Of a DNA stretch of 64,000 nucleotides, positions 26,677 to 35,411 are shown piece after piece (the first letter of the stretch is position 1; each line of letters starts with the position of its first letter). The position numbers were made by a program, and so were the translations under genes. The notes under the pieces were generated by a model. The model ran no database searches. It had not been told where the DNA came from and worked only from the letters and a program-made list of their open reading frames with translations. The stretch is from Sphingobacterium faecium (GTDB lineage Bacteria > Bacteroidota > Bacteroidia > Sphingobacteriales > Sphingobacteriaceae): NCBI RefSeq assembly GCF_003054045.1, contig NZ_QBKH01000006.1:1-64000 (forward strand), written 5' to 3'.

Positions 26677-27336
26677 ATGGAAAAGGAAAATCTAATTACC
26701 GCAGATAAAATATTTGACTTGTACGGAGAGTACATCTTGAATCACGGCGAAAGACCAAAAAATATATACCGTTTCGCAAAGGACAATGAGTTTGAAGAAA
26801 AAGACTTCTACGATTATTTTTCAAGTTTTGAGCAGATTGAAAAATCAATGTTGGTCAATCTTTTTGATAAGTCTGTAGCATTGGCGTCTGAAGATCATAT
26901 TTCGGATAAGATGTCCTCAAAAGAAAAGCTTTTGAACGTTTATTTTATCTTTTTTGAAAATATGACGATGAACCGTTCGTCGGTTTTGATGATTTTGGGA
27001 AATGATAAATTGCATTTCGCAAAAATTTCAAATCAACTCAAAGAAACGCATCGGCATTTTATCAAAACGCTTGATTTTAACGATTGGAGCATAATTAAAG
27101 AAGCAAAAGATGATGTGAAAAATTTCCACGAAAAAGCTAGAGAAGAGGCATTTTGGATTCATTTTGTTTCTGCCATCGAGTTTTGGAAAAAAGATACCTC
27201 TCCAGCATTTGAAAAAACAGATGTTTTCATTGAAAAAACAATTGATACAGGATTTGAACTGATGGACAATGAGCCTTTGCGAAAGGTAGTCGACCTCGGG
27301 AAGTTTTTATTCAAAGAAAAATTCAGAAAAAGTTAA
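26677..27336 (+). CDS. TetR-like transcriptional regulator
   Basis: 219-aa, all-helical protein. Residues 1-60 (ITADKIFDLYGEYILNHGERPKNIYRFAKDNEFEEKDFYDYFSSFEQIEKSM) read as a divergent TetR N-terminal HTH, the DFYDYF segment aligning with the recognition-helix end; the rest is a ligand-binding-like helical domain. I use ATG 26677; the longer GTG-initiated frame from 26650 is less likely. It heads the ABC1/photolyase cluster and probably controls it, perhaps by light or a carotenoid or quinone signal; that is inference. Confidence 0.7.
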   Translation: MEKENLITADKIFDLYGEYILNHGERPKNIYRFAKDNEFEEKDFYDYFSSFEQIEKSMLVNLFDKSVALASEDHISDKMSSKEKLLNVYFIFFENMTMNRSSVLMILGNDKLHFAKISNQLKETHRHFIKTLDFNDWSIIKEAKDDVKNFHEKAREEAFWIHFVSAIEFWKKDTSPAFEKTDVFIEKTIDTGFELMDNEPLRKVVDLGKFLFKEKFRKS

Positions 27337-27421
27337 AGGACAAATCTGAATTAAAAATCCTAATGTTTTCCAATCTAAATAATGGAAATTCTTTAAGTCT
27401 ATTAGCTATGAAATTTTAATA

Positions 27422-28741
27422 ATGAAAACACTCCATAAAATACCGACAGGAAAGTTAGAAAGAACGAGTAGTTTGCTGAAAGCAGGCGCCAAAGTTGGCG
27501 TTAATTACATCAAATATTACGGAAATAAAATTACAAGAGATAAAGATGAGGATGAAGCTCGAAAAACTTTAAATGAAGATAATGCGACTGATATTTACGA
27601 TTCTCTAAAAGAATTGAAAGGTTCTGCTTTGAAAGTTGCCCAGATGCTGAGTATGGAAAAAAATATTCTTCCTCAAGCCTATGTTGAGAAATTTTCTTTA
27701 TCGCAATTTTCTGTTCCGCCGCTTTCCGGAGCTTTGGTGAAAAAAACTTTTAGAAAATATTTTGGAAAAAATCCGGAAGAACTATTTGATGAATTTACTG
27801 ATGAATCTGTTAATGCGGCAAGCATCGGACAAGTTCATAAAGCGAAGAAAGATGGGCAAAATTTTGCTATCAAAATTCAATATCCTGGCGTGAGAGAAAG
27901 TATTTCAAGCGATCTGAAAATGGTAAAGCCGATTGCGATGAAGATGTTTAATATTAAAAAAGAAGGTTCGGAATCGTATTTTCAGGAAGTGGAAAATAAA
28001 TTGTTTGAGGAGACAGATTATGATTTGGAACTCAAAAGGAGTCAGGAAATTTCAGAAAAATGTGCTCATCTTCCGAATCTCGATTTTCCTAAATATTATC
28101 CAGAATTCTCTTGCGAAAGAATCATCACGATGGATTGGATGGAAGGAAAGCATTTCTCAGAGTTTACAAAACAAGATAACTCTCAGGATGATCTGAACAA
28201 AATTGGACAGACGCTTTGGGATTTTTATATGTACCAAATGCATGTTCTGAGGCAGGTGCATGCCGACCCGCATCCAGGTAATTTTTTGGTTTCGGCAGAT
28301 AAAAAATTGCTTGTGATTGACTTTGGTTGCATTAAGGAAATTCCGAATGACTTTTACAGACCTTATTTTGAATTGGCAAAACGAGAGAATTTGGATAATC
28401 CTGAATTTTTTAAAGAAAAATTATACCAGTTGGAGATCTTGAGTGACAATGACTCTACAAAGGAACTGGAATTTTTTACCAAATTATTTTACGAATTGCT
28501 GGAATTATTTACAAGGCCTTTCAATACGGTGAATTTTGATTTTTCTGATGAAACTTTCTTTCAGGAAATTGCTGATTTAGGTCAGCGGTATGCGAAACTG
28601 AGCAATATGAAAGGGATGAACACCAACAGAGGTTCGAAACATTTTATTTATCTGAACCGAACATTTTTTGGTTTGTATAACATGATGCACGATTTGAAAG
28701 CCCAAAATATAGTCATCAATCAATATCAAAATTTCATCTAA
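27422..28741 (+). CDS. ABC1/AarF (UbiB-like) atypical kinase
   Basis: 439-aa protein of the ABC1/ADCK family. KVAQM stands for the KxGQ motif, AASIGQVHKA replaces the P-loop (Ala-rich), FAIKIQYPG holds the ATP Lys, VHADPHPGNF is the catalytic-loop analogue and VIDFGC the metal-binding DFG. Family members support quinone or isoprenoid lipid metabolism. It is followed after 4 bp by the DUF2256 gene and then two photolyases, an arrangement known in flavobacteria. Confidence 0.9.
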   Translation: MKTLHKIPTGKLERTSSLLKAGAKVGVNYIKYYGNKITRDKDEDEARKTLNEDNATDIYDSLKELKGSALKVAQMLSMEKNILPQAYVEKFSLSQFSVPPLSGALVKKTFRKYFGKNPEELFDEFTDESVNAASIGQVHKAKKDGQNFAIKIQYPGVRESISSDLKMVKPIAMKMFNIKKEGSESYFQEVENKLFEETDYDLELKRSQEISEKCAHLPNLDFPKYYPEFSCERIITMDWMEGKHFSEFTKQDNSQDDLNKIGQTLWDFYMYQMHVLRQVHADPHPGNFLVSADKKLLVIDFGCIKEIPNDFYRPYFELAKRENLDNPEFFKEKLYQLEILSDNDSTKELEFFTKLFYELLELFTRPFNTVNFDFSDETFFQEIADLGQRYAKLSNMKGMNTNRGSKHFIYLNRTFFGLYNMMHDLKAQNIVINQYQNFI

Positions 28742-28745
28742 TATA

Positions 28746-28901
28746 ATGCCTGCTAACTTACCTTCAAAGATTTGTGAAGTCTGTGGATTGCGCTTCAATT
28801 GGCGGAAAAAATGGAAAAAAAATTGGGACGACGTAAAATATTGCAGTGAAAAATGCCGGAAAAACAAAAAATCAACCTTCTCTGGTTCGGCAACGATTTA
28901 A
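28746..28901 (+). CDS. DUF2256 small zinc-ribbon-like protein
   Basis: 51-aa gene: MPANLPSKICEVCGLRFNWR at the N terminus, then a Trp/Lys-rich stretch and YCSEKCRKNKK. Two CxxC/CxxxC pairs (Cys10, Cys13, Cys33, Cys37) could bind one zinc, and W..W residues are typical of DUF2256, which is found beside photolyases. It begins 4 bp after the ABC1 kinase gene and overlaps the photolyase gene by 49 bp in another frame, so it is easily missed by gene callers. Role unknown. Confidence 0.85.
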   Translation: MPANLPSKICEVCGLRFNWRKKWKKNWDDVKYCSEKCRKNKKSTFSGSATI

Positions 28902-30151
28902 GAATTAGAGACAATGAGTCACTTTTCAACGTCATGCAGGAAGATTTGCCTTTTCTTGCCGTGTATATTTTTGACGAAACTTTTTTCAGTTCGACACAAT
29001 TTGGTTTCAAGAAAATTGGACAATTCAGAGCTCAATTTTTGTTGGAAACAGTTTCGGATTTGAACAATAATTTAAATCAAAAAAATATACCGTTTCTTAA
29101 AAAATTTGGGCAAACTCAAGATATTTTTAATCAAATTTCGGAATACTTTGAGATTGAAAAAATATTCTGTCAAAGTGAATGGACTCAAGAAGAAGTCGCG
29201 TTTGAAAAGCAAATTACATCTATTTTACCTTATGTAAAATGGGTGAAATCTTATTCCCAACTGTTGCTGCAACCTAATTTTGTAGCGGAGAAATTAGATG
29301 AAATTCCTTTACTGTTTACAACTTTCAGACAAAAAATTGAGAAAGATTTTAAAATTAGAAATGAATTTGAATGCGAACAGTTAGTGAACAGAAAACCGGA
29401 TTTATATTTGAAAATAAAGAGCGATGACGTCACATTAAAAACGTTAGGTTTCGATGATTTTGAAATGCATCAATCTACGGCTTTTCCATTTTTGGGTGGA
29501 GAAACAGCAGCTATGCAACGATTGAATGCTTACTTTTTTGAAACTAAAAATCTCAGTCGTTATAAAGAAACAAGAAACGGTTTAATCGGTGAAGATTACA
29601 GTAGCAAATTTTCTGCATGGTTGGCGAACGGAAGTTTATCTGCTGTATCTATTTTCCACGAAATCAAGAAGTATGAAGCGAAATTTGGAAATAATGAATC
29701 AACCTATTGGCTTGTTTTTGAGTTACTTTGGCGTGACTTTTTTAAATATACTTCAATGCAATTTCGGGATAAAATATTCCTTAAAGTTGGAATTTTAGAA
29801 AGAGATGAGGAATTTAAATTTGCTCAAAATTTAATCAATCAATGGGTAAATGGTGGAACAAATTCTGATTTTATCAATGCCAATATGGAGGAAATTAAAC
29901 ATACAGGTTGGATGAGCAATCGCGGACGCCAAAATGTAGCTTCCTACTTTTGCAAAATTCTTAAACAGGAGTGGAGAATTGGAGCCGCATATTTTGAAGA
30001 AATGCTGATCGACTATGATGTTCATAGCAATTATGGAAATTGGATGTATCTCGCAGGTGTTGGAAATGACCCAAGAAGTAGAATTTTCCATGCTGAAAAA
30101 CAGGCAGAACAGTACGATACGAACCACAAATTCAGAAATTTATGGCTATAG
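28853..30151 (+). CDS. DASH-type cryptochrome/photolyase
   Basis: 432-aa photolyase-superfamily flavoprotein. N-terminal Rossmann-like DNA photolyase domain (INLLWFGNDLRIRDNESLF) and C-terminal FAD-binding helical domain (LSRYKETRNGLIGEDYSSKFSAWLANGSLSA; GTNSDFINANMEEIKHTGWMSNRGRQNVASYF; IDYDVHSNYGNWMYLAGVGNDPR). The pattern fits CRY-DASH, expected to repair UV cyclobutane dimers, particularly in single-stranded DNA, using blue light. Overlaps the DUF2256 gene and the next photolyase gene (10 bp), indicating translational coupling. Confidence 0.92.
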   Translation: MPEKQKINLLWFGNDLRIRDNESLFNVMQEDLPFLAVYIFDETFFSSTQFGFKKIGQFRAQFLLETVSDLNNNLNQKNIPFLKKFGQTQDIFNQISEYFEIEKIFCQSEWTQEEVAFEKQITSILPYVKWVKSYSQLLLQPNFVAEKLDEIPLLFTTFRQKIEKDFKIRNEFECEQLVNRKPDLYLKIKSDDVTLKTLGFDDFEMHQSTAFPFLGGETAAMQRLNAYFFETKNLSRYKETRNGLIGEDYSSKFSAWLANGSLSAVSIFHEIKKYEAKFGNNESTYWLVFELLWRDFFKYTSMQFRDKIFLKVGILERDEEFKFAQNLINQWVNGGTNSDFINANMEEIKHTGWMSNRGRQNVASYFCKILKQEWRIGAAYFEEMLIDYDVHSNYGNWMYLAGVGNDPRSRIFHAEKQAEQYDTNHKFRNLWL

Positions 30152-31620
30152 TAAAATCATCGACGGCTCAATTGATATTTCCGCATCAGCTCTTTAAAAA
30201 CACAGATTATCTGGACAAAAATCAACCAATTTTCTTGGTGGAAGAGTTTCTGTTTTTTAATCAATACAAATTTCACAAACAGAAAATTGCCTTGCATAGA
30301 GCGAGTATGAAGTTTTATGAGGATTATTTAATCACAAAAAAATTTAAGGTTGAATATATTGAAAGTACGTCGCCACTTTCTGATGTCCAAAATTTGATTA
30401 AATATTTAGAAAAAGGAAAATTTGAGAAAATCCGCATTACTGATGTTTGTGACAATTGGCTTGAAAAAAGAATTAGGGAATCCAAATTGGAACTGGAAGT
30501 TCTTGAGAGTCCTTTATTCATAAATACTCGGGAAGATCTTAAGGTATATTTTGAGAATAGAAAATCCTATCATCAGACCGATTTTTACAAGCAGCAGCGC
30601 GTTTTTCGAAATATTCTGATGAAAGATGGCAAGCCTATTGGTGAAAAATGGACTTTTGATACGGAAAACAGAAAAAGATATCCTAAAAATAAAAAAGCGC
30701 CGGTCATTAATTTTCCTGAAAACAGCACATATTTTGAGGAAGCTAAAATATATACTAATCAAAATTTCAGTGATCACTATGGCAATTTAAGTTCATATCA
30801 ACTGTATCCTGTTACTTTTGAGCAAGCAGAAAATTGGTTGAATCAGTTTCTTGAATTTCGATTTGCTGATTTTGGCGTGTATGAAGATAGTATCGTGGGT
30901 GGTGAACATTTTTTGCATCATAGCGTGCTTTCGCCTTTGCTTAATATTGGACTTTTGACTGCGGATCGTGTTTTGAAAAAAGCAATCGATCACGCTGAAG
31001 AACATAAAATCCCGATCAATTCTTTGGAAGGTTTTGTACGTCAGATTCTCGGCTGGAGAGAGTTTGTGAGGGGAATTTATTTGTATCAGGGAACTTATCA
31101 GCGTAACAAAAATTATTGGAAACATCACAACACGCTTCCCCAGTCTTTTTATACTGGAACGACAGAAATAAAACCGGTAGACAACACAATTTTAAAAGTT
31201 TTAGAAACGGGATATGCCCATCACATCGAGCGACTGATGATTTTTGCCAACTTGATGAATCTCCTTAAAATCGATCCTGATGATGTTTATCAATGGTTTA
31301 TGGAATTATTTATTGATTCTTACGACTGGGTGATGGTGCCGAATGTCTATGGGATGAGCAGTTTTTCGGATGGCGGAAAAATGAGCACGAAACCGTACAT
31401 CAGCGGAAGCAACTATATCAAAAAAATGAGCGATTATATGGACGGAGACTGGACAGATAAATGGGATGGTCTTTTCTGGAATTTTGTGAATGATAACCGA
31501 TTTTTTGAGACAAACCCGAGGCTTGGCATGATGTTAAGGCTCACATTGGATAAAATGGAAGATGAGAAAAAAGCCAAGCATCTTGAAATAGCAAAACAGA
31601 CGATTAAAAATCTAACATAA
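30142..31620 (+). CDS. FeS-BCP/6-4 photolyase-family protein lacking Fe-S cysteines
   Basis: 492-aa member of the bacterial 6-4 photolyase/CryB family (PF04244-type N terminus LIFPHQLFKNTDYLDKNQPIFLVEEFLFF; FAD-binding VRQILGWREFVRG, TGYAHHIERLMIFANLMNLL, MPNVYGMSSFSDGGKMSTKPYISGSNYI; here the first M is V). The four cysteines that bind a 4Fe-4S cluster in the characterised members are absent: only one Cys occurs in the protein (ITDVCDNW), and the usual CxxC...ACPFN loop is replaced by YMDGDWTDKWDGLFWNF from residue 432. Photorepair of 6-4 lesions is likely; a signalling role cannot be excluded. Confidence 0.88.
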   Translation: MAIVKSSTAQLIFPHQLFKNTDYLDKNQPIFLVEEFLFFNQYKFHKQKIALHRASMKFYEDYLITKKFKVEYIESTSPLSDVQNLIKYLEKGKFEKIRITDVCDNWLEKRIRESKLELEVLESPLFINTREDLKVYFENRKSYHQTDFYKQQRVFRNILMKDGKPIGEKWTFDTENRKRYPKNKKAPVINFPENSTYFEEAKIYTNQNFSDHYGNLSSYQLYPVTFEQAENWLNQFLEFRFADFGVYEDSIVGGEHFLHHSVLSPLLNIGLLTADRVLKKAIDHAEEHKIPINSLEGFVRQILGWREFVRGIYLYQGTYQRNKNYWKHHNTLPQSFYTGTTEIKPVDNTILKVLETGYAHHIERLMIFANLMNLLKIDPDDVYQWFMELFIDSYDWVMVPNVYGMSSFSDGGKMSTKPYISGSNYIKKMSDYMDGDWTDKWDGLFWNFVNDNRFFETNPRLGMMLRLTLDKMEDEKKAKHLEIAKQTIKNLT

Positions 31621-31901
31621 TGACGAAAGAATTTGATTTAATACAAACGGACCGCATTATCGAGATGGCTTGGGAAGACCGAACGTCTTTTGAAGCGATA
31701 GAATTTCAGTTTGGAATTACTGAATCGGAGGTGATTGAAGTGATGAGAAGGGCATTAAAACCATCTAGTTTCAGAGTTTGGAGAAAAAGAGTGAATTCGA
31801 GTGTAAGCAAGAAACATCTGATGAAAAGAAATCCTGAAATAGAGAGGTTTAAATGTACAAGACAACGAACAATCAGTCATAATAAAATTTCGAAACGCTG
31901 A
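31620..31901 (+). CDS. TIGR03643/DUF2805 family protein
   Basis: 93-aa protein; MAWEDRTSFEAIEFQFGITESEVIEVMRRALKPSSFRVWRKRV is the TIGR03643 (DUF2805) signature and looks like a small HTH. Starts inside the stop codon of the upstream photolyase gene (1-bp overlap), so it is co-translated. The family is regularly next to photolyases; no function is known. The C-terminal 30 residues are basic and may bind nucleic acid. Confidence 0.85.
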   Translation: MTKEFDLIQTDRIIEMAWEDRTSFEAIEFQFGITESEVIEVMRRALKPSSFRVWRKRVNSSVSKKHLMKRNPEIERFKCTRQRTISHNKISKR

Positions 31902-31961
31902 AAGTTTTGTTTCCCTTAAACTTAGGAGGAGTAAAATTTAATATTAATAAAATATTCGGAT

Positions 31962-32660
31962 ATGAAAAATATAGTTATCATTGGTTGCGGACAAGGAATT
32001 GGATTTGCCACTGCAAAAATATTATCAGAAAATCATCATGTGATTGGAATTTCACGAACTGAAAATCCTGAAGTTCGGAATTTGAATATGGAGTTTCATC
32101 CCATGGATATTCTCTCCGGAAATTTGGGCGAGATTAATTTCCCTGATGTGATTGACGGATTGGTTTATGCGCCAGGAAGTATTAATTTGAAACCATTTAG
32201 CAGACTTTCAGTTGATGATTTTAAAAATGATTTTGAAGTCAATGTTTTGGGTGCGGTGAAAACGATTCAGAAATTATTACCCAATTTAAAAAAATCTGAT
32301 AGTGCTTCGGTTGTATTATTCAGTTCTGTGGCTGCTAAGATGGGTATGCCTTTTCACGCCTCGATTTCGGCCAGTAAAAGTGCTGTGGAAGGTTTGACTA
32401 AAAGTCTGGCGGCAGAATTGTCTGCTCAGAAAATTAGGGTTAATGCAATCGCACCTTCTTTAACGGACACAAAGCTTGCTTCACAACTCCTTTCAACACC
32501 TGAAAAGCGGGAGGCTTCGGAAAAAAGACATCCGCTGCAAAGAATTGGAAATGGAGACGAAATCGCAGAAATGGTCAAGTTTTTACTTTTAGAAAATTCA
32601 GCTTGGATTACAGGACAGATCATCGGAATTGACGGGGGGATGAGCAACATCAAATTGTAA
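31962..32660 (+). CDS. SDR-family protein without catalytic Tyr
   Basis: 232-aa Rossmann protein of the short-chain dehydrogenase family. Cofactor loop GCGQGIG (residues 8-14), catalytic-Ser segment VVLFSSVAAKMG, Lys139 present, but the Tyr of YxxxK is Ile135 (HASISASKSAV). INAIAPSLTDT and GQIIGIDGGMS complete the SDR pattern. It is 60 bp after the DUF2805 gene and is the last recognisable gene of the photolyase cluster. Activity may be lost or altered; a structural or NAD(P)-sensing role is possible. Confidence 0.85.
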   Translation: MKNIVIIGCGQGIGFATAKILSENHHVIGISRTENPEVRNLNMEFHPMDILSGNLGEINFPDVIDGLVYAPGSINLKPFSRLSVDDFKNDFEVNVLGAVKTIQKLLPNLKKSDSASVVLFSSVAAKMGMPFHASISASKSAVEGLTKSLAAELSAQKIRVNAIAPSLTDTKLASQLLSTPEKREASEKRHPLQRIGNGDEIAEMVKFLLLENSAWITGQIIGIDGGMSNIKL

Positions 32661-33255
32661 TCATTTATTTTTTTACCAAAAAAAATTATGCAAACCGACT
32701 CATTTATAGACTTGCTCTATCAAATGGAAGAATTTGATGTGAAGTTTCAATTTAAAAGTTCTAATTCCTGCTCAATTTCAACTTTGGTTGTCCATGTTAT
32801 GGTATAAATAATCTACTTTCGTCTTTTTGCTCATTACCTTGGGTTACTTTGGAATGTCACCTCTAGCAATAATCTGATTAACAGATCCTAAAGTAGTTCT
32901 ATACTTAAATCTTTATCTATGGATAGCCTGGTAAAGCTAAAGACGAATTCTGGATCATTTAATAGGAGCAATACGTTAAGATACTTCCATGTAATTACTG
33001 TACAAGATACCTACATGTATCTCGTCTTCAATTAGGGTTGCAAAAGTAATAGCAAATTTTATATTTTAAACAACAACATCAATGAAACGAACTACATGAT
33101 CATCCGAAATAGTCTGATCCAAACTCGTGAAAAACATTTGATTGCGTGCCATCCCAGTAATGTGTTATATCATTAAATAGACAAATTGCATCCCTTACTA
33201 TTGAAGTATTTTAGCTATTTTTGATATAATAACAGCGATTTTTTCACAGGCTGCC
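32661..33255. other. gene-poor junction after photolyase cluster
   Basis: Nothing longer than about 40 codons. A short frame at 32688-32807 (MQTDSFIDLLYQMEEFDVKF...) starts like a real protein and stops after 39 codons; it may be the remnant of the next gene of the cluster. The remainder shows no recognised protein. Confidence 0.4.
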
Positions 33256-33265
33256 GTTAGCGGTA
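33256..33265 (+). repeat. cassette-like left end (matches 34259-34268)
   Basis: GTTAGCGGTA is the exact inverse of TACCGCTAAC at 34259-34268, which contains the stop codon of the intervening gene. Same arrangement as at 44413/45168 and 46853/47391. Confidence 0.55.
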
Positions 33266-33340
33266 ATTTTACAGATCTAAAGCAAAAACGGAAAAGACGA
33301 ACAAATATTCAAAACAAATATCCTTTATGAATAAGTTAGT

Positions 33341-34267
33341 ATGAATCTAAATGAAAAAACACTTTCGAAAGTAGTTGGAATTTTGATTATAATCATTGGC
33401 TTATCAATTATCTTTTATGATATTAAAAGTGAGTATAAATTATCAGTTTTATATTTAATTCCTTCAATTTTTGTTGCAGTTGGACTATTTGCTGTTTTTA
33501 AGGAAAGTATTTCAAGATGGTTTTATGCAATAATGATGAAAAAAATCATTGTAAAAAATAACAAATTTATCTTTTTTATTTTACCACTTTCTATATTTTC
33601 ATTAATTGGTTTTGTTGCATTTTACTTTGCGATTAAATTTCCTCAAAATGTACCTTTATATGGCTGGGTTACTATTGCCATATTTGTAATAATACCGTTA
33701 ATTTTAATCTATGGTTTCGTTTTTGGATTTTCAATTTCCGAAAAACGACAAAGACAAATCGAGCAAGAACAAAGACAAGAAAAAATATTTTATGATGATA
33801 ACGGAATTACTATTGAAATGCCATTATTTGATAAAAATTGTTTTATAAGTTGGCAATCTATTGAGGCGATTATTTATTATAATTATGTTGTTAGTAGTGA
33901 TTTTACCGAATATTATGAAGGTTATAAACTTTATTTGAATACTATTCCTATTTATGCAAAGTACAAAAAACAATGGTGGCTGAATAAGTTGTTTCCTAAA
34001 GACTCTCAAAGTAAAATAATCGACATAAAAGTAGAAACAAAGAACTTTTGGGAAATACCAAAAATAGTTGAGAAATATCTAAAATCAAAAGTTGATCTTG
34101 ATTTTACAGACCCTATGAAAGGCACTATAGTTTCACGCCACACGTATCAGAGCAAGAATGTAAATACAACTATTGAAAATTGGAAGCCAAGCAAAAAAGA
34201 AAGTGAGCAAATTGTTTTTGACAAATTCAATAGAAGTGTAGACGAGATTAAAAAAAACTACCGCTAA
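33341..34267 (+). CDS. membrane protein of unknown function in cassette-like unit
   Basis: 308-aa protein with four hydrophobic segments in the first 135 residues (VVGILIIIIGLSIIFYDI; VLYLIPSIFVAVGLFAVF; FIFFILPLSIFSLIGFVAFYF; WVTIAIFVIIPLILIYGFVFG), then a charged stretch and a cytoplasmic domain (FYDDNGITIEMPLFDKNCFISWQSIEAIIYY) resembling PH-like domains of small bacterial membrane proteins. Very AT-rich compared with the core genes. It is the only gene between matched inverted ends 33256-33265 and 34259-34268; the TAA stop is part of the right end. Confidence 0.7.
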   Translation: MNLNEKTLSKVVGILIIIIGLSIIFYDIKSEYKLSVLYLIPSIFVAVGLFAVFKESISRWFYAIMMKKIIVKNNKFIFFILPLSIFSLIGFVAFYFAIKFPQNVPLYGWVTIAIFVIIPLILIYGFVFGFSISEKRQRQIEQEQRQEKIFYDDNGITIEMPLFDKNCFISWQSIEAIIYYNYVVSSDFTEYYEGYKLYLNTIPIYAKYKKQWWLNKLFPKDSQSKIIDIKVETKNFWEIPKIVEKYLKSKVDLDFTDPMKGTIVSRHTYQSKNVNTTIENWKPSKKESEQIVFDKFNRSVDEIKKNYR

Positions 34268-34430
34268 CATCAGCTTTGCTTCATGGCAGGTTTAGTGTTA
34301 ATTTCAAGTTCAGTTTTTCAATAATACTTTAGTGCAAAACGGAAAGTTTCGTCTATGAAATCCGCCATTAATCAAAGTCTCGAAACGTTAAAAGCAATAT
34401 TTACAAGACAATTATGACAAACGTCTTTCC
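34259..34430 (+). repeat. attC-like imperfect palindrome, site 1
   Basis: Begins with TACCGCTAAC (34259-34268) over the stop codon of 33341 and ends near GTTAAAAGCA (34387-34396), just before the next short frame. Internally CTTTG and ATGGCAGG in the left half meet CCGCCAT and CAAAG in the right half in inverted order. Size, position after a stop codon and paired half-sites resemble integron attC sites; the outer core bases do not match the GTTRRRY consensus exactly. Confidence 0.5.
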
Positions 34431-34618
34431 TGAAATATTAACAACTGAAAAAATCAACGAAAGTCATCCTGACTTTCGCAAGGCTTTATTGGTTTTAGAC
34501 TAAAAATCAATTCATGTTGTCCATTCAAAATACTTGACAAATATTTACAACTCAACGCAAAAACTTGACATTAGAAATAAAATTATAAAGCTATTTTATG
34601 ACTTTAAGGTTGAAAGAT

Positions 34619-34957
34619 TAAATGAATTCTTTTTCAAATGCGTATAAGAAGGGGCGGTATTTAGATATGAAAATCTATTCTTTACCTGGATTTTCAAATT
34701 TTGTTGAAGAGCAGGAGATTACTAAACCCAACGATTATCAAAGTGCATTAGAAAAAACTTATATACTGCTTTGAATTCAACGAAAGACGAGCGAAAAATC
34801 CTAATTGAAATTTTAGCTTGTATTGATATTCTTAAACCAGTTTCTTATGACAGACTAAATAGAGATTAATAATTGGACTTTTGTTGAATACTGGGGTGGA
34901 GAAAATAAATATAATGAAGAAGCTCTGAATAAATATTTTGGAAAATATATGACGTAA
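34619..34957 (+). pseudogene. decayed copy of the 275-aa gene at 45236
   Basis: DNA here is clearly similar to about 45650-46063 (for example GAAAGACGAGCGAAAAAT and the end AATATTTTGGAAAATATATG), but it lacks the first two-thirds and carries in-frame stops (for example AGAGATTAATAA near 34862). It ends with the equivalent TAA at 34955-34957. The same duplication includes the following terminator and sigma gene. Confidence 0.8.
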
Positions 34958-35411
34958 AAAAGCGAACTGAGAACGTCGGATTAAAAATATCCCATCTGCA
35001 ATGCTTCTGTGGCTTATTTGCAAACTCGAACTATGATGCTTCATATCAAAGAAAAAAGCTTGGAAATTCAGCGCAGCATATGCAGTAAGCTGATCCCAGA
35101 AAAAATAAGATATACTTGTAAGAAAATCAAAGCGTTATGAAATTTCAGGCGCTTTTTTATTTAAATGTGTAACATTTTCTGTTTCTTATGCTCTAAATTC
35201 TAAAAACAGCAATGCAGGTTTTAAATTTCGAAGAGATATACCACGAGTACTGGAAGAGAATATTTCGAGTTTGTATGGGTTATGTGAATGATCATGATGT
35301 GGCAAAAGATCTTTGTCAGGAAACATTTGTGGCTGTTTTTCAGCAATTGCCAAAATTCAGGCAGGAAGCATCAGTCGGAACTTGGATTTATAGAATTGCT
35401 ACTAATATCTG
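34728..35411 (+). repeat. segmental duplication copy A
   Basis: Highly similar to 45831-46517, from CCAACGATTATC to ACTAATATCTG. It contains the tail of the decayed 275-aa gene, a terminator hairpin and the first 200 bp of the ECF sigma gene. Copy A retains the intact sigma gene. Confidence 0.85.
35129..35158 (+). terminator. terminator within duplication copy A
   Basis: AAAGCG (35129-35134) pairs with 35150-35155, with the palindrome TGAAATTTCA inside, followed by a T run. The equivalent hairpin in copy B is at 46234-46263. Confidence 0.6.

Noticed and set aside
23201..34267. Prophage
   Set aside because: No structural, terminase or lysis genes; neighbours are metabolic and photorepair genes.
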